From Clostridium acetobutylicum ATCC 824 (GTDB lineage Bacteria > Bacillota > Clostridia > Clostridiales > Clostridiaceae), in the NCBI RefSeq assembly GCF_000008765.1, contig NC_003030.1:3196001-3260000 (forward strand): DNA of 64,000 nt, written 5' to 3'. Shown here piece after piece: positions 28,495 through 36,910 of the stretch. A program made the translations under genes and the position numbers. Position 1 is the first letter of the stretch; every line of letters starts with the position of its first letter. The notes under the pieces are model-generated. The model saw nothing but the letters and a program-made list of their open reading frames with translations, had not been told where the DNA came from and made no database searches.

Positions 28495-28503
28495 TGGTAT
28501 AAT
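28495..28503 (+). promoter_or_regulatory. Extended -10 promoter of the VanZ-like gene
   Basis: TGGTATAAT at 28495-28503 is an extended -10 box (TG-N-TATAAT), about 28 bases before the start codon. No good -35 hexamer is visible at the usual distance, which fits an extended -10 promoter. Confidence 0.6.
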
Positions 28504-28530
28504 CTATAGAATATAGGGAGGCTTGAAAAC

Positions 28531-29016
28531 ATGAAAAAAATTTTTTTAATTTTACTTTGCATTCTTTGCTTTAGCTTTATATTTTATAACTCCTCTCAAA
28601 ATGCCAATGTATCTAATGATAGAAGTTATAGGATAACAAATGATTTAAGGAACTTTTACAGAAAACTAAAGGGAGAAAATCAAAGAAGCTACACTAAGCT
28701 TCCAACAAACCCGAGAGATGAGAAAATAAACATCTTTATAAGAAAAAATGCCCATGCCTTTGAATACTTCTTACTTGCTTGTGTTGTCACAATAATTATA
28801 TTCAGCTTAGGCCTTAAAGGACGGTATGCTGTTGTTTACATATGGTTTATATGTCTTTTTTATGCGGTGCTTGATGAATTTCATCAATTATATGTTCCAG
28901 GAAGAACATCGCTTGTTTCAGATGTTTTAGTGGATTTTCTTGGTGCAAATATTGGCATGTGGATTAGTTATTTTGTTTATTATGTTATATTAAAGAAATT
29001 TATCAGAAAAAAATAA
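28531..29016 (+). CDS. VanZ-like family membrane protein
   Basis: The protein has 161 residues with an N-terminal membrane segment, a hydrophilic stretch, the family motif RKNAHAFEYFLLA near residue 72, two further helices, and FYAVLDEFHQLYVPGRTS, the VanZ signature with conserved Asp, Glu and His. The biochemical role of VanZ-like proteins is unclear; VanZ itself gives low-level teicoplanin resistance. GGGAGG precedes the ATG. It is a single gene between the polysaccharide operon and ptb-buk, with its end overlapping the buk terminator region. Confidence 0.85.
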   Translation: MKKIFLILLCILCFSFIFYNSSQNANVSNDRSYRITNDLRNFYRKLKGENQRSYTKLPTNPRDEKINIFIRKNAHAFEYFLLACVVTIIIFSLGLKGRYAVVYIWFICLFYAVLDEFHQLYVPGRTSLVSDVLVDFLGANIGMWISYFVYYVILKKFIRKK

Positions 29017-29067
29017 AAAAAAAACAATACCCATGTTTATAGGGCAAAAGTTTTATAAACATGGGTA
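29014..29067 (-). terminator. Terminator of the ptb-buk operon
   Basis: A 14-bp perfect inverted repeat (arms 29028-29041 and 29054-29067, core ACCCATGTTTATA) follows buk on the minus strand and is followed by a long T-run (complement of the A-run ending at 29024). It lies directly behind the VanZ-like gene on the other strand and may end that transcript weakly too. Confidence 0.85.
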
Positions 29068-29096
29068 CTGGTTATATTATATTATTTATGACTTTA

Positions 29097-30164
29097 TTAT
29101 TTGTATTCCTTAGCTTTTTCTTCTCCTCTTAAAACTCTAAGTCCACCTTCTGCAAGTGCAAGAAGTTCATCTTCTCCACCATATCTAACTACAGGTGCTA
29201 TGAATTTTACTCTATCCTCTATGGCATTACATACATGCTCGTTGTACGCAATTCCGCCTGTTAAGATTATTGCATCTACATTTCCTTTTAAAACGGTTGA
29301 ACATTTTCCTATCTCTTTTGCTACCTGGAATGTGAAAGCTTCATATATAAGTGCACATTTCTTATCTCCTTCAAGAGCTTTATCAACTACAGCCTTAAAA
29401 TCGATAGTATTTAAGTAACTAACAACTCCGCCTTTGCCGTTTATCTTTTTCATTACTTCTTCATAAGTATATTTGTTGCTGAAGCACAATCTTACAAGAT
29501 CTCCTATTGGAACTCCACCACTTCTTTCTGGTGAGAATGGACCTTCTCCATCAAGTGTATTATTAACTTCTATTACTCTACCATCTTTATGAGTACCTAC
29601 TGAAGTACCTCCACCCATGTGGACTACGATTAAATTAAGATCTTCGTATTTTTTTCCAACTTCTTTTGCATATCTTCTAGCAACTGCTTTTTGATTTAAT
29701 GCATGGAATATACTTTTTCTTGGAATGTCAGCCATTCCTGATATTCTTGAAACTTCATCAAGCTCATCCACAACAACTGGATCAACTATGTATGCTGGAA
29801 CATTTATTTCTTTTGCTATTTCATTTGCAATAATTCCACCAAGATTTGACGCATGCTGACCTTGAACTCCTACTTTAAGGTCTTCAAGCATTTTTTGATT
29901 TACTGCATAAGTTCCACTTACTATTGGCTTTAAGAGTCCGCCTCTTCCAACTACAGCATTTAAAGAACTTACTTCTATGTTTGCTTCTTTTAACGCATCT
30001 AAAATTACATTCTTTCTGAATTGAAATTGATCAAATATAGTGTTATATTTTTCTATCTCTTCAGCTGAATGTCTTAAAGTCTTCTCAAATATCTCTTTTT
30101 CATCGTCATAAATACCAATTTTAGTTGAGGTCGAGCCAGGATTGATTATTAGTAATCTATACAT
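29097..30164 (-). CDS. buk: Butyrate kinase
   Basis: This 355-residue acetate/butyrate kinase family (ASKHA fold) protein has the N-terminal phosphate loop [22 protein letters not shown] near residue 183, [15 protein letters not shown], and [10 protein letters not shown]. It converts butyryl phosphate and ADP to butyrate and ATP, the energy-yielding last step of the butyrate pathway. It is downstream of ptb with a 27-base gap and a GGAGG site, so the two form the known ptb-buk operon of butyrate-producing clostridia. A strong terminator follows. Confidence 0.97.
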   Translation of the reverse strand: MYRLLIINPGSTSTKIGIYDDEKEIFEKTLRHSAEEIEKYNTIFDQFQFRKNVILDALKEANIEVSSLNAVVGRGGLLKPIVSGTYAVNQKMLEDLKVGVQGQHASNLGGIIANEIAKEINVPAYIVDPVVVDELDEVSRISGMADIPRKSIFHALNQKAVARRYAKEVGKKYEDLNLIVVHMGGGTSVGTHKDGRVIEVNNTLDGEGPFSPERSGGVPIGDLVRLCFSNKYTYEEVMKKINGKGGVVSYLNTIDFKAVVDKALEGDKKCALIYEAFTFQVAKEIGKCSTVLKGNVDAIILTGGIAYNEHVCNAIEDRVKFIAPVVRYGGEDELLALAEGGLRVLRGEEKAKEYK

Positions 30165-30191
30165 GTTAACATTCCTCCACTTAACTTTAAT

Positions 30192-31097
30192 TTATTTATT
30201 GCCTGCAACTAAAGCTGCAAGTGCTATAGAGTTCATTTTTGTTTCATGGCTGTCAGCTCTTGAAGTTAAAACAACTGGTGCAGAAGTTCCAACTAAGATT
30301 CCTCCATTTTTTGAATCAGTTGTATATGTTAAAGTCTTATACATTACATTTCCTGTTTCTATGTTTGGCATTAAGAAGATATCAGCTTTTCCAGCAACTT
30401 CTCCTGTTACTCCCTTATGATGTGCTGCTTCTTCTGATAAAGCTATATCAAGTGCTAAAGGTCCGTCAACTACACAACCTTTAATTTGTCCTCTGTCACT
30501 CATTTTTGAAAGCATTGCTGCATCAAGTGTTGATGGCATTTTAGGGTTTATAACCTCAACTGCACAAATTGGAGCAACCTTTGGATTTTCAATTCCTATT
30601 GCATGTGCAACCTTAACTGAATTGTTTACTATATCAATTTTTTCCTTTAATTCAGGATAAGTATTGAAAGCAACATCTGTTAAAAATAATAGTCTATCAA
30701 ATTTCTCAGTTTCAAATACTGCAACGTGAGACATAGTTTTTCCTGTTCTAAGTCCAACTTCTTTGTTTAATACAGATCTTAAGAAAGTTGCTGTATTTAC
30801 AAGTCCCTTCATTACCATATCAGCTTTTCCAGTTGATACAAGCTCTACTGCCTTTAAAGCAGCTTTCTTAACGTTAGGCTCGTTTACTATTTCAAAATCA
30901 TTTACATCCATTCCTATTTTAAGCGCGATTGACACGATTTCGTCATGGTCTCCAACAAGAATAGCATCTGCAATACCATTTTTCTTAGCATCTCTTACTG
31001 CTTCAAGTACTGGCTCGTCTTGTGCTACAGCAACAGCAACTTTTTTCATTTCTTTGCTCTTTACCTTCATGATAATTTCATTAAAACTCTTAATCAC
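30192..31097 (-). CDS. ptb: Phosphate butyryltransferase
   Basis: The 301-residue protein belongs to the phosphate acetyl/butyryltransferase family, with VAVAVAQDEPVLEAV at the N-terminus, MKGLVNTATFLRSVL near 108, and MPNIETGNVMYKTLTY near 245. It converts butyryl-CoA and phosphate to butyryl phosphate, which Buk uses. The start is GTG at 31097 with GGGAG upstream; internal ATGs would remove conserved sequence. The promoter at 31160-31188 drives the operon. The protein sequence is recognisably that of Clostridium acetobutylicum Ptb. Confidence 0.97.
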   Translation of the reverse strand: MIKSFNEIIMKVKSKEMKKVAVAVAQDEPVLEAVRDAKKNGIADAILVGDHDEIVSIALKIGMDVNDFEIVNEPNVKKAALKAVELVSTGKADMVMKGLVNTATFLRSVLNKEVGLRTGKTMSHVAVFETEKFDRLLFLTDVAFNTYPELKEKIDIVNNSVKVAHAIGIENPKVAPICAVEVINPKMPSTLDAAMLSKMSDRGQIKGCVVDGPLALDIALSEEAAHHKGVTGEVAGKADIFLMPNIETGNVMYKTLTYTTDSKNGGILVGTSAPVVLTSRADSHETKMNSIALAALVAGNK

Positions 31098-31159
31098 TGG
31101 TCGTACACTCCCTTTTACTATTTAATTATCTATGTTAAATGATTAACGTGCTCATTTAT

Positions 31160-31188
31160 ATTTTAACAAACTTTTCACATGAAGTTAA
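31160..31188 (-). promoter_or_regulatory. ptb-buk promoter
   Basis: On the minus strand TTAACT (31183-31188) and TAAAAT (31160-31165) are separated by 17 bases, about 60 bases before the ptb start. The boxes match the sigma-A consensus at 4/6 and 5/6. It lies in the only gap between ptb and the flavoprotein gene. Confidence 0.6.
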
Positions 31189-31205
31189 GTTTTTTAGAAA
31201 ATTAT

Positions 31206-32828
31206 TTATATTTTATATTTTCTCATTATACTTTCTGCTGACTTAACTCCATCCACAGCCGCTGATATTATGCCTCCTGCAAATCCTGCCCCTTCACCTG
31301 ATGGATATAGTCCTTTTAGTGAAATACTTTCAAGCGACTCATTTCTAGTTATCTTTAATGGAGCGGATGTTCTAGTCTCTATTCCAGTCATTACCGCGTC
31401 AGAGAGCATATATCCTGTTATTTTTTTATCAAAATTTACAAGCCCCTCTTTTAGTGCAGCTATTACATAAGGTGGCAAACACTCTGATAAGCTCGCAAAT
31501 TTATATCCTGGAGTATAAGATGGTTTTACGCTTCCTAATTTACTGCTTACTGTATCCTTCATAAAATCCCCAACAAGCTGAATAGGTGCATTGTAGTTTC
31601 CCCCACCAGCTAAATATGCAAGATGTTCATAGTACCTTTGGAACTCCATGCCTATTAACGGACTATTATCGCTTATATCCTTATTATAGAGTTCCTTTGA
31701 AGCTTTAAAATCTTCACTATTAACCGTTACAACAAGAGCTGCATTTGCATTTTCAAGATCCCTTTTATAATAGCTCATACCATTGCATACAAGTCTTTCA
31801 TCCTCTGAAGAAGACGCAACCACTTCACCACCCGGGCACATGCAGAAGCTGTATACCCCTCTTTTATCCTTTGTAGTATGAGTTAATTTATAATCTGCTG
31901 CTTTAAGTCTTGGATGATTTTTATACTTTCCATATTGGCTTTCATTTATAAAATCCTGTGGATGCTCTATTCTAACGCCTATTGCAAAAGGTTTTGGGTC
32001 CATAAATATACCTTTTTTGTGAAGCATCTCATAGGTATCCCTTGAACTATGCCCTATAGCAAGCACAAGACACTCACATGGAATCTCAGCTCCATTTACA
32101 ACCACAGCCTCTATACTGTCATTTTTTATAATTATGTCCTCAAGCTTACTATTAAATTTCACTTCCCCACCTAGTGATATTATTCTTTCTCTTATGTTCT
32201 TAACAACTTTTTTTAATATATCTGTTCCTATGTGTGGCTTGCCTACATAACCTATCTCCTCAGGTGCACCACTTTTTATAAACTCTTCTAAAACATACGT
32301 GCATCTAGGATCCTTAATTCTAGTTGTAAGCTTACCATCTGAAAAAGTTCCTGCTCCTCCTTCTCCAAATTGAACATTAGATTCTGTATTAAGTACTCCA
32401 GTTTTCCAAAAGTTATCCACAGTCTCCGTTCTTTTTTCAACATTTTCTCCTCTTTCAATCACAAGTGGTGCATAACCATTTTCTGCAAGAGTAAGGGCAG
32501 CAAACATACCGCATGGTCCTGTACCAATAACTATTGGTCTATGCTTTAACTTCTCATTACCAAACTGGAACCTTTCCTCTTCTTTGTTCTTTTCCAAAAT
32601 CGCATCTTTACCATGAATCTTGGATATTATTTTGCTCTCATTTTTGCATTTAACCTCAACAGAATAGTTGAATTTTATTACATCTTTTTTTCTTGCATCT
32701 ATAGATTCCCTTAATATTTTAAAACTTTCAAATGATTCTTTGGACACCTTAAGTTTTTTAGCCGCTTTATTTTTTAAGTTTTCTAAATCCTCATCTATAT
32801 CTAAAATTATATTATTAATTCTTATCAC
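31206..32828 (-). CDS. FAD-dependent oxidoreductase (NAD(FAD)-utilising dehydrogenase, COG2509 type)
   Basis: The protein has 540 residues. An N-terminal region of about 90 residues is followed by a Rossmann FAD loop VIGTGPCGMFAALTLAENG (about 95-115), GGAGTFSDGKLTTR, and a C-terminal YPSGEGAGFAGGIISAAVDG. The family is widespread in Firmicutes but its substrate is not established. The start is GTG with GGAG upstream; it lies 15 bases after cdaR, so it is probably co-transcribed with cdaA-cdaR. A link to c-di-AMP is only positional. Confidence 0.85.
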   Translation of the reverse strand: MIRINNIILDIDEDLENLKNKAAKKLKVSKESFESFKILRESIDARKKDVIKFNYSVEVKCKNESKIISKIHGKDAILEKNKEEERFQFGNEKLKHRPIVIGTGPCGMFAALTLAENGYAPLVIERGENVEKRTETVDNFWKTGVLNTESNVQFGEGGAGTFSDGKLTTRIKDPRCTYVLEEFIKSGAPEEIGYVGKPHIGTDILKKVVKNIRERIISLGGEVKFNSKLEDIIIKNDSIEAVVVNGAEIPCECLVLAIGHSSRDTYEMLHKKGIFMDPKPFAIGVRIEHPQDFINESQYGKYKNHPRLKAADYKLTHTTKDKRGVYSFCMCPGGEVVASSSEDERLVCNGMSYYKRDLENANAALVVTVNSEDFKASKELYNKDISDNSPLIGMEFQRYYEHLAYLAGGGNYNAPIQLVGDFMKDTVSSKLGSVKPSYTPGYKFASLSECLPPYVIAALKEGLVNFDKKITGYMLSDAVMTGIETRTSAPLKITRNESLESISLKGLYPSGEGAGFAGGIISAAVDGVKSAESIMRKYKI

Positions 32829-32843
32829 GTTATTTATTTCTCC

Positions 32844-34055
32844 TTACTTTGTTATAGTTACATTTACTTTATCAACATCCTGAGATACTTTAGTAAGTCC
32901 CGAAGGAAGAGTTACATTTACACTTTGGCTGTAATTACCTTCTGCTAAATTACTCAAATCTAAATTTGCTTTTATATCTCCATCTTTAACATTATTTATA
33001 TCTGTTCCATAACCTGACGCAACAACATCTAATGTGGTATTAGAAAGCTGTGCCTTTAAATCTTGACCTAAATTTGATGTAGTTATATTCACCTTAAAGG
33101 TCTTTTGAACAGTATTGTCCGTATCTAATCTCACATTTATACTGTCATTAGAATTTGTAAGCCTAACTCCCTCTGGAACTATAAGCTTTACCTGAACTGT
33201 CTCTCCTACTGAAATCTTAGATAAATCTATTGGTTCAGTATCTATTGAGGAAAGATTATTTACATTATCACCTACACCTACTATTTGTATAGTATTAGTG
33301 CTTGGTGTGATAGATTTTATTTTTACACCGCTAGGTGATTGCCCAGTGGTCTTTACATTTATACCAACTGTTTTACTCTTCTTTCTTTTTGTAAGCGTCG
33401 CATCAATTTCCTTATTATCTATAGCAACATTTCCTATTACATTTCCCTTAGCATCTACAGCTTCAAGCTTAACCTTTGATACAAAACTATCCTCATCCTC
33501 ATTTTTAATATCCACAATTCCCTCAACATGATCCACATTTAAAACTATCTCTGATGCACCTGAAACACTTACCTTTGATGGTGTTGGAAAAGCATCATAT
33601 ATTCCTGTTAAATAATTGCTTTTTGCCTGCTTTTTGATTACAACACTAACATTTTTTTTAATAATCTTATCAATTTTTACATTAACCCACATATTTTCTT
33701 CCTGAACTATGCTAACATTTCCTGGAGACTTAACAATCTCTACTGGAATCTTATTTTCACCTTTCTTTACAGCATAAGCGCTTATATCCGCTGCTATTTT
33801 AAACTCACTAGGCTTAACTCTATACACATCTGTCGCATTTCCCTTTATTGTTACAGTAATTTGAAATTTTTGATTTGGTGCCAGGGCGAGATTGTTATCT
33901 TTTAAAACATCTGTGTTATTTATAGTTACTGGAATATTTTTAATCTTATAAGTTTTAATAGGATTTTCGTAATTACTTATGTAAAGCCATAAACAAAATG
34001 CCGCTATAAAACACATTATTCTAATTACTATTTCTTGTTTAGTCTTTTTCTCCAC
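32844..34055 (-). CDS. cdaR: YbbR-domain regulator of diadenylate cyclase (CdaR)
   Basis: The protein has about 403 residues, with one N-terminal membrane helix (IRIMCFIAAFCLWLYIS) and an extracellular part built from about four YbbR repeats, seen as recurring IPV-type and SGVKI or GLTKVS-type strands ending in VTI. CdaR binds and modulates CdaA, the membrane diadenylate cyclase. It overlaps the cdaA 3' end. The start is taken as GTG at 34055, with AGGTG five bases upstream, rather than the TTG at 34073. The pair is conserved in Firmicutes. Confidence 0.9.
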   Translation of the reverse strand: MEKKTKQEIVIRIMCFIAAFCLWLYISNYENPIKTYKIKNIPVTINNTDVLKDNNLALAPNQKFQITVTIKGNATDVYRVKPSEFKIAADISAYAVKKGENKIPVEIVKSPGNVSIVQEENMWVNVKIDKIIKKNVSVVIKKQAKSNYLTGIYDAFPTPSKVSVSGASEIVLNVDHVEGIVDIKNEDEDSFVSKVKLEAVDAKGNVIGNVAIDNKEIDATLTKRKKSKTVGINVKTTGQSPSGVKIKSITPSTNTIQIVGVGDNVNNLSSIDTEPIDLSKISVGETVQVKLIVPEGVRLTNSNDSINVRLDTDNTVQKTFKVNITTSNLGQDLKAQLSNTTLDVVASGYGTDINNVKDGDIKANLDLSNLAEGNYSQSVNVTLPSGLTKVSQDVDKVNVTITK

Positions 34056-34873
34056 CCTTTCACCTTCTCCCAAAAAGTAATTTTTTTAGTATATCTGTTT
34101 ATTATTATATTCATCAATATATCCTTTAACTTTTGAGGAGTGTAATTTCTAGTCAATCTTCCATTTATCGCTAAAGATATATTTCCCGTCTCCTCTGATA
34201 CTATTATAACTAAAGCATCTGAATTCTCAGATATGCCTATTCCTGCCCTATGCCTTGTTCCTAACTTTTTATTAATATCGTTATTTGCAGTAAGTGGCAA
34301 AAAACATCCTGCTGCTGCTATTCTGTCATTTCTTATAATTGTAGCTCCATCATGAAGCGGAGTATTCACAACAAATATATTTTCAAGTAAAGCTGCTGAC
34401 ACCTTAGCATCTACCCTCGTCCCGGTACCTATTATATCCTCTAATCCCGTAGACTGCTCTACTATAATAAGAGCTCCAGTTTTACTTTCAGCTAAATTTT
34501 TAACACTAGTAACAACTTCACTTAATATCTTTTCCACAGTATCCTTATCTTGAAGAATGTGACCTTCAACAAACGCACTTCTCCCTATTTTTTCAAGAGC
34601 TCTTCTTATTTCAGGTTGAAAAATTATTACCATAGAAAAAACTCCAATAGTTATGGTCCTTTGAAGAATCCAATTTAGCATAGTAAGATGAAAAATATCA
34701 CTTAAAGGTATAAGTAAAATTATCAAAAGTACACCCTTTAATAGCTGCATAGCCCTCGTTTCTTTTATTATGCTGTAGGTTTTATAAAAAATATATGTAA
34801 CAACTAGTATATCAACTATGGACCACATATTTAATCCCTTAAGTGAGTTCTCTATTATGTCTATTATATCCAA
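34028..34873 (-). CDS. cdaA: Diadenylate cyclase CdaA (DacA)
   Basis: The product is about 281 residues with three N-terminal membrane helices and a cytoplasmic DAC domain. DAC hallmarks are TPLHDGATIIRNDRI (DGA motif) and GTRHRAGIGISE (RHR motif). It condenses two ATP into cyclic di-AMP, which controls potassium and osmolyte transport and wall metabolism. The start is placed at TTG 34873 because GGAGG is eight bases upstream; the GTG nine bases earlier overlaps that site. It is followed by cdaR, and a c-di-AMP riboswitch lies 1.2 kb away on the other strand. Confidence 0.94.
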   Translation of the reverse strand: MDIIDIIENSLKGLNMWSIVDILVVTYIFYKTYSIIKETRAMQLLKGVLLIILLIPLSDIFHLTMLNWILQRTITIGVFSMVIIFQPEIRRALEKIGRSAFVEGHILQDKDTVEKILSEVVTSVKNLAESKTGALIIVEQSTGLEDIIGTGTRVDAKVSAALLENIFVVNTPLHDGATIIRNDRIAAAGCFLPLTANNDINKKLGTRHRAGIGISENSDALVIIVSEETGNISLAINGRLTRNYTPQKLKDILMNIIINRYTKKITFWEKVKGWRKRLNKK

Positions 34874-35044
34874 ACTTTTCACCTCCGTATGTATTACAAT
34901 CCCACACTTAATTATACACTAAGCAAATGAAATTATATATTTTAAATTTATAATTTTTTATTAATAAATGCCCAATCCACCCTTGTAAATAAAAGAATAT
35001 ATATATGGATTTTTACATAACTATATACATAAGGAGTGATATAC

Positions 35045-36007
35045 ATGAAGAAAAACTTTTTTAATAAAAAAACAGCGCTATTAATGGTTACGTCCATATT
35101 ATCGTGCATTCTTGTATTCTTTATAACCTACAATGTATTTATCATAAATTATTACAGGGATTATGAAAATTCCTTAAATAAAATTGCAGTTTCAATTAAC
35201 GGCGCAAACAACATCTCACCAACCTTTGACACAGAAAAAACAAAAACCCAAGCTTTAAAAAGCATCGCATTTCTTATTAAAACTCAGAAGAATTTAAGCA
35301 AATTACATCAAGTAAACAAGTATAAGTATGTAACTCAGGATTTAAAAATAGGTTTGAACGATAATATTTTAGCCTATAAACAGCTTATTTTATGTATAAA
35401 TAATTCAGATGATCCCAATTTGACCTCTTCTATTAATGCCTTAGATAAGTATAGAACTTCTTGTCTTAAAAATTACGCCAGAATAAATTGTGTAAAAAAA
35501 GATTTTCTAAAAATAGATAAATTCATAACTCTTATATATAATTCAAAACACTATTTTTCTGAAAAAGAAGCCTTAAAAAAATACAATGCTGTTTCTACCT
35601 CTGAGTTAGATGAGTTTAATTCAAGTTTTCCTAATTTAGTATCTCAGTTTAATTCCATAGTAACTAATTTTAATTCTTATGCAGAAAATGCTAGGGATAA
35701 AAAGATATCATATACCTCTGCCTTAAGAAAAGTAGAAGAAAATGAATCTTCTCTTAATAACTTTGAACAGAGCCTAAATTGTCTATCAATTCCTCAGAGT
35801 AAAGTTGAAATTTTCTGTGCACTAAAAAAGACAGTAAATGATTATAAATCTTACATAAATTCTTTTGTACCTGCTTTAACATACGAAGAAAATTCATCTG
35901 ATACCTACTTATCAACTTCTGAAATAAATAAATTATATAGTGATTCCGAATACAAATTTAGCAAAACAGAAGAGGATCTTAAGGAATTTAACAAGCTATT
36001 TAAATAA
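35045..36007 (+). CDS. Hypothetical membrane-anchored or secreted helical protein
   Basis: The protein has 320 residues and no family I recognise. It has a lysine-rich start, one hydrophobic segment (about residues 11-32), then a hydrophilic, mostly helical extracellular region rich in Lys, Asn and Ser with leucine-spaced stretches that could form helical bundles. AAGGAG precedes the ATG at 35045; the frame three codons earlier starts at a GTG inside that site. It sits between divergent cdaA and the riboswitch-controlled hydrolase, so a wall-related role is possible, but nothing in the sequence proves it. Confidence 0.75.
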   Translation: MKKNFFNKKTALLMVTSILSCILVFFITYNVFIINYYRDYENSLNKIAVSINGANNISPTFDTEKTKTQALKSIAFLIKTQKNLSKLHQVNKYKYVTQDLKIGLNDNILAYKQLILCINNSDDPNLTSSINALDKYRTSCLKNYARINCVKKDFLKIDKFITLIYNSKHYFSEKEALKKYNAVSTSELDEFNSSFPNLVSQFNSIVTNFNSYAENARDKKISYTSALRKVEENESSLNNFEQSLNCLSIPQSKVEIFCALKKTVNDYKSYINSFVPALTYEENSSDTYLSTSEINKLYSDSEYKFSKTEEDLKEFNKLFK

Positions 36008-36081
36008 TAATTTACCTCTTATAGGACTAATTTCAATGCTTTTAGATTTTTTATATTTAAATGAATTTTTTTCATAATCTT

Positions 36082-36200
36082 GTGCATAATATCATTAGCC
36101 TAAATTTTAAAAACGGGGAAACCAATTTTTGGGGTGAATCGCATAATATATGCGTAGGTTTGTGCCTTTACCGAATCCGTCAGCTAACCTCGTAGAATAA
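36082..36200 (+). promoter_or_regulatory. Cyclic di-AMP riboswitch (ydaO/yuaA class)
   Basis: The leader of the SleB-type gene carries the ydaO core in order: CGGGGAAACCA, TTGGGGTGAATCGCA, TAGG-TTTG, then CCGAATCCGTCAGCTAACC and TCGTAG. These match the conserved parts of this riboswitch. The ribosome binding site AGGAGG begins about 8 bases after the last conserved block, and no separate terminator hairpin is visible between them, so control may be at translation or use an alternative fold that includes the site. Ligand-bound ydaO riboswitches usually turn wall-hydrolase genes off. Confidence 0.92.
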
Positions 36201-36214
36201 AAGGAGGAAGATTA

Positions 36215-36799
36215 ATGAAAAAATTTATTTGGGCTATTATATTATTCACTTTAAGTTGGTGCTGCCTACCTAATACCTGCAGTGCACAAATTCTTTTAAA
36301 ACCAAAGGAGGGAATACCTTATAATCCTTTATCTATTGTAAAAGATGATAAAGTTGAGAAAAACTTATATGATGAAAAAGTAGATTCTGTTCAAGTCTTC
36401 AATCCAGATGGCAATTCTATTTATATCACCAATAATGATATTAATTTAATGGCACAGGTGGTATATGCTGAAAGCTGTTCAGAACCATATGAGGGGAAGG
36501 TTGCTGTAGCCTCAGTAATTTTGAATAGGCTTCAAAATCCTGAGTTTCCAAAATCCATAGGTGATGTAATTAAACAAAAATATGCATTTTCATGTATTAG
36601 AGATGGTAAAATAGAGGTAACACCAAATCAAGAATGTTACAATGCAGTTATGGATGCTTTACATGGTAAGGATCCTACACCTAAAGCCATGTATTTTTAT
36701 AACCCAAGAATATCAACATCCTCATGGATGAATAACATACAAAAAGAAAACGTAAAAGTTATAGGCAACCATGTATTTTTTAAAACATATAAAGAATAG
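36215..36799 (+). CDS. Cell wall hydrolase, SleB (Hydrolase_2) family
   Basis: The protein has 194 residues: a signal peptide (about 1-24, ending near CSA-Q), a short linker, then the SleB catalytic domain from about 75, with the probable catalytic Glu86 in YAESCSEPYEGKVAVASVIL, and AMYFYNPRIST near 165. SleB-type enzymes cut peptidoglycan glycan strands; in spores they open the cortex. There is no N-terminal PG-binding domain, as in CwlJ-like or vegetative members. It is directly behind a c-di-AMP riboswitch, so its level should follow c-di-AMP. AGGAGG precedes the ATG. Confidence 0.9.
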   Translation: MKKFIWAIILFTLSWCCLPNTCSAQILLKPKEGIPYNPLSIVKDDKVEKNLYDEKVDSVQVFNPDGNSIYITNNDINLMAQVVYAESCSEPYEGKVAVASVILNRLQNPEFPKSIGDVIKQKYAFSCIRDGKIEVTPNQECYNAVMDALHGKDPTPKAMYFYNPRISTSSWMNNIQKENVKVIGNHVFFKTYKE

Positions 36800-36830
36800 C
36801 TGATATAGGTATATCTTATATCTAAAAAAA

Positions 36831-36910
36831 TAAGGGTGATTTTTCTTTCACTTTACTGCAAAAACCTTTCAGTAGGCCTTCAGCAGTAAAATGAAAAAAA
36901 TCATCCTTAT
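36831..36910. terminator. Bidirectional terminator between the SleB-type gene and trxB
   Basis: A long inverted repeat with small mismatches pairs 36831-36860 with 36880-36910 (ends AAGGGTGATTTTT and AAAAATCATCCTT, inner TACTGC and GCAGTA). Convergent genes flank it and it overlaps the last bases of trxB. It should end both transcripts. Confidence 0.8.

Noticed and set aside
29014-29067. Hairpin considered as the terminator of the VanZ-like gene only
   Set aside because: The long T-run is on the minus-strand side, so it fits the end of ptb-buk; on the + strand no T-run follows.
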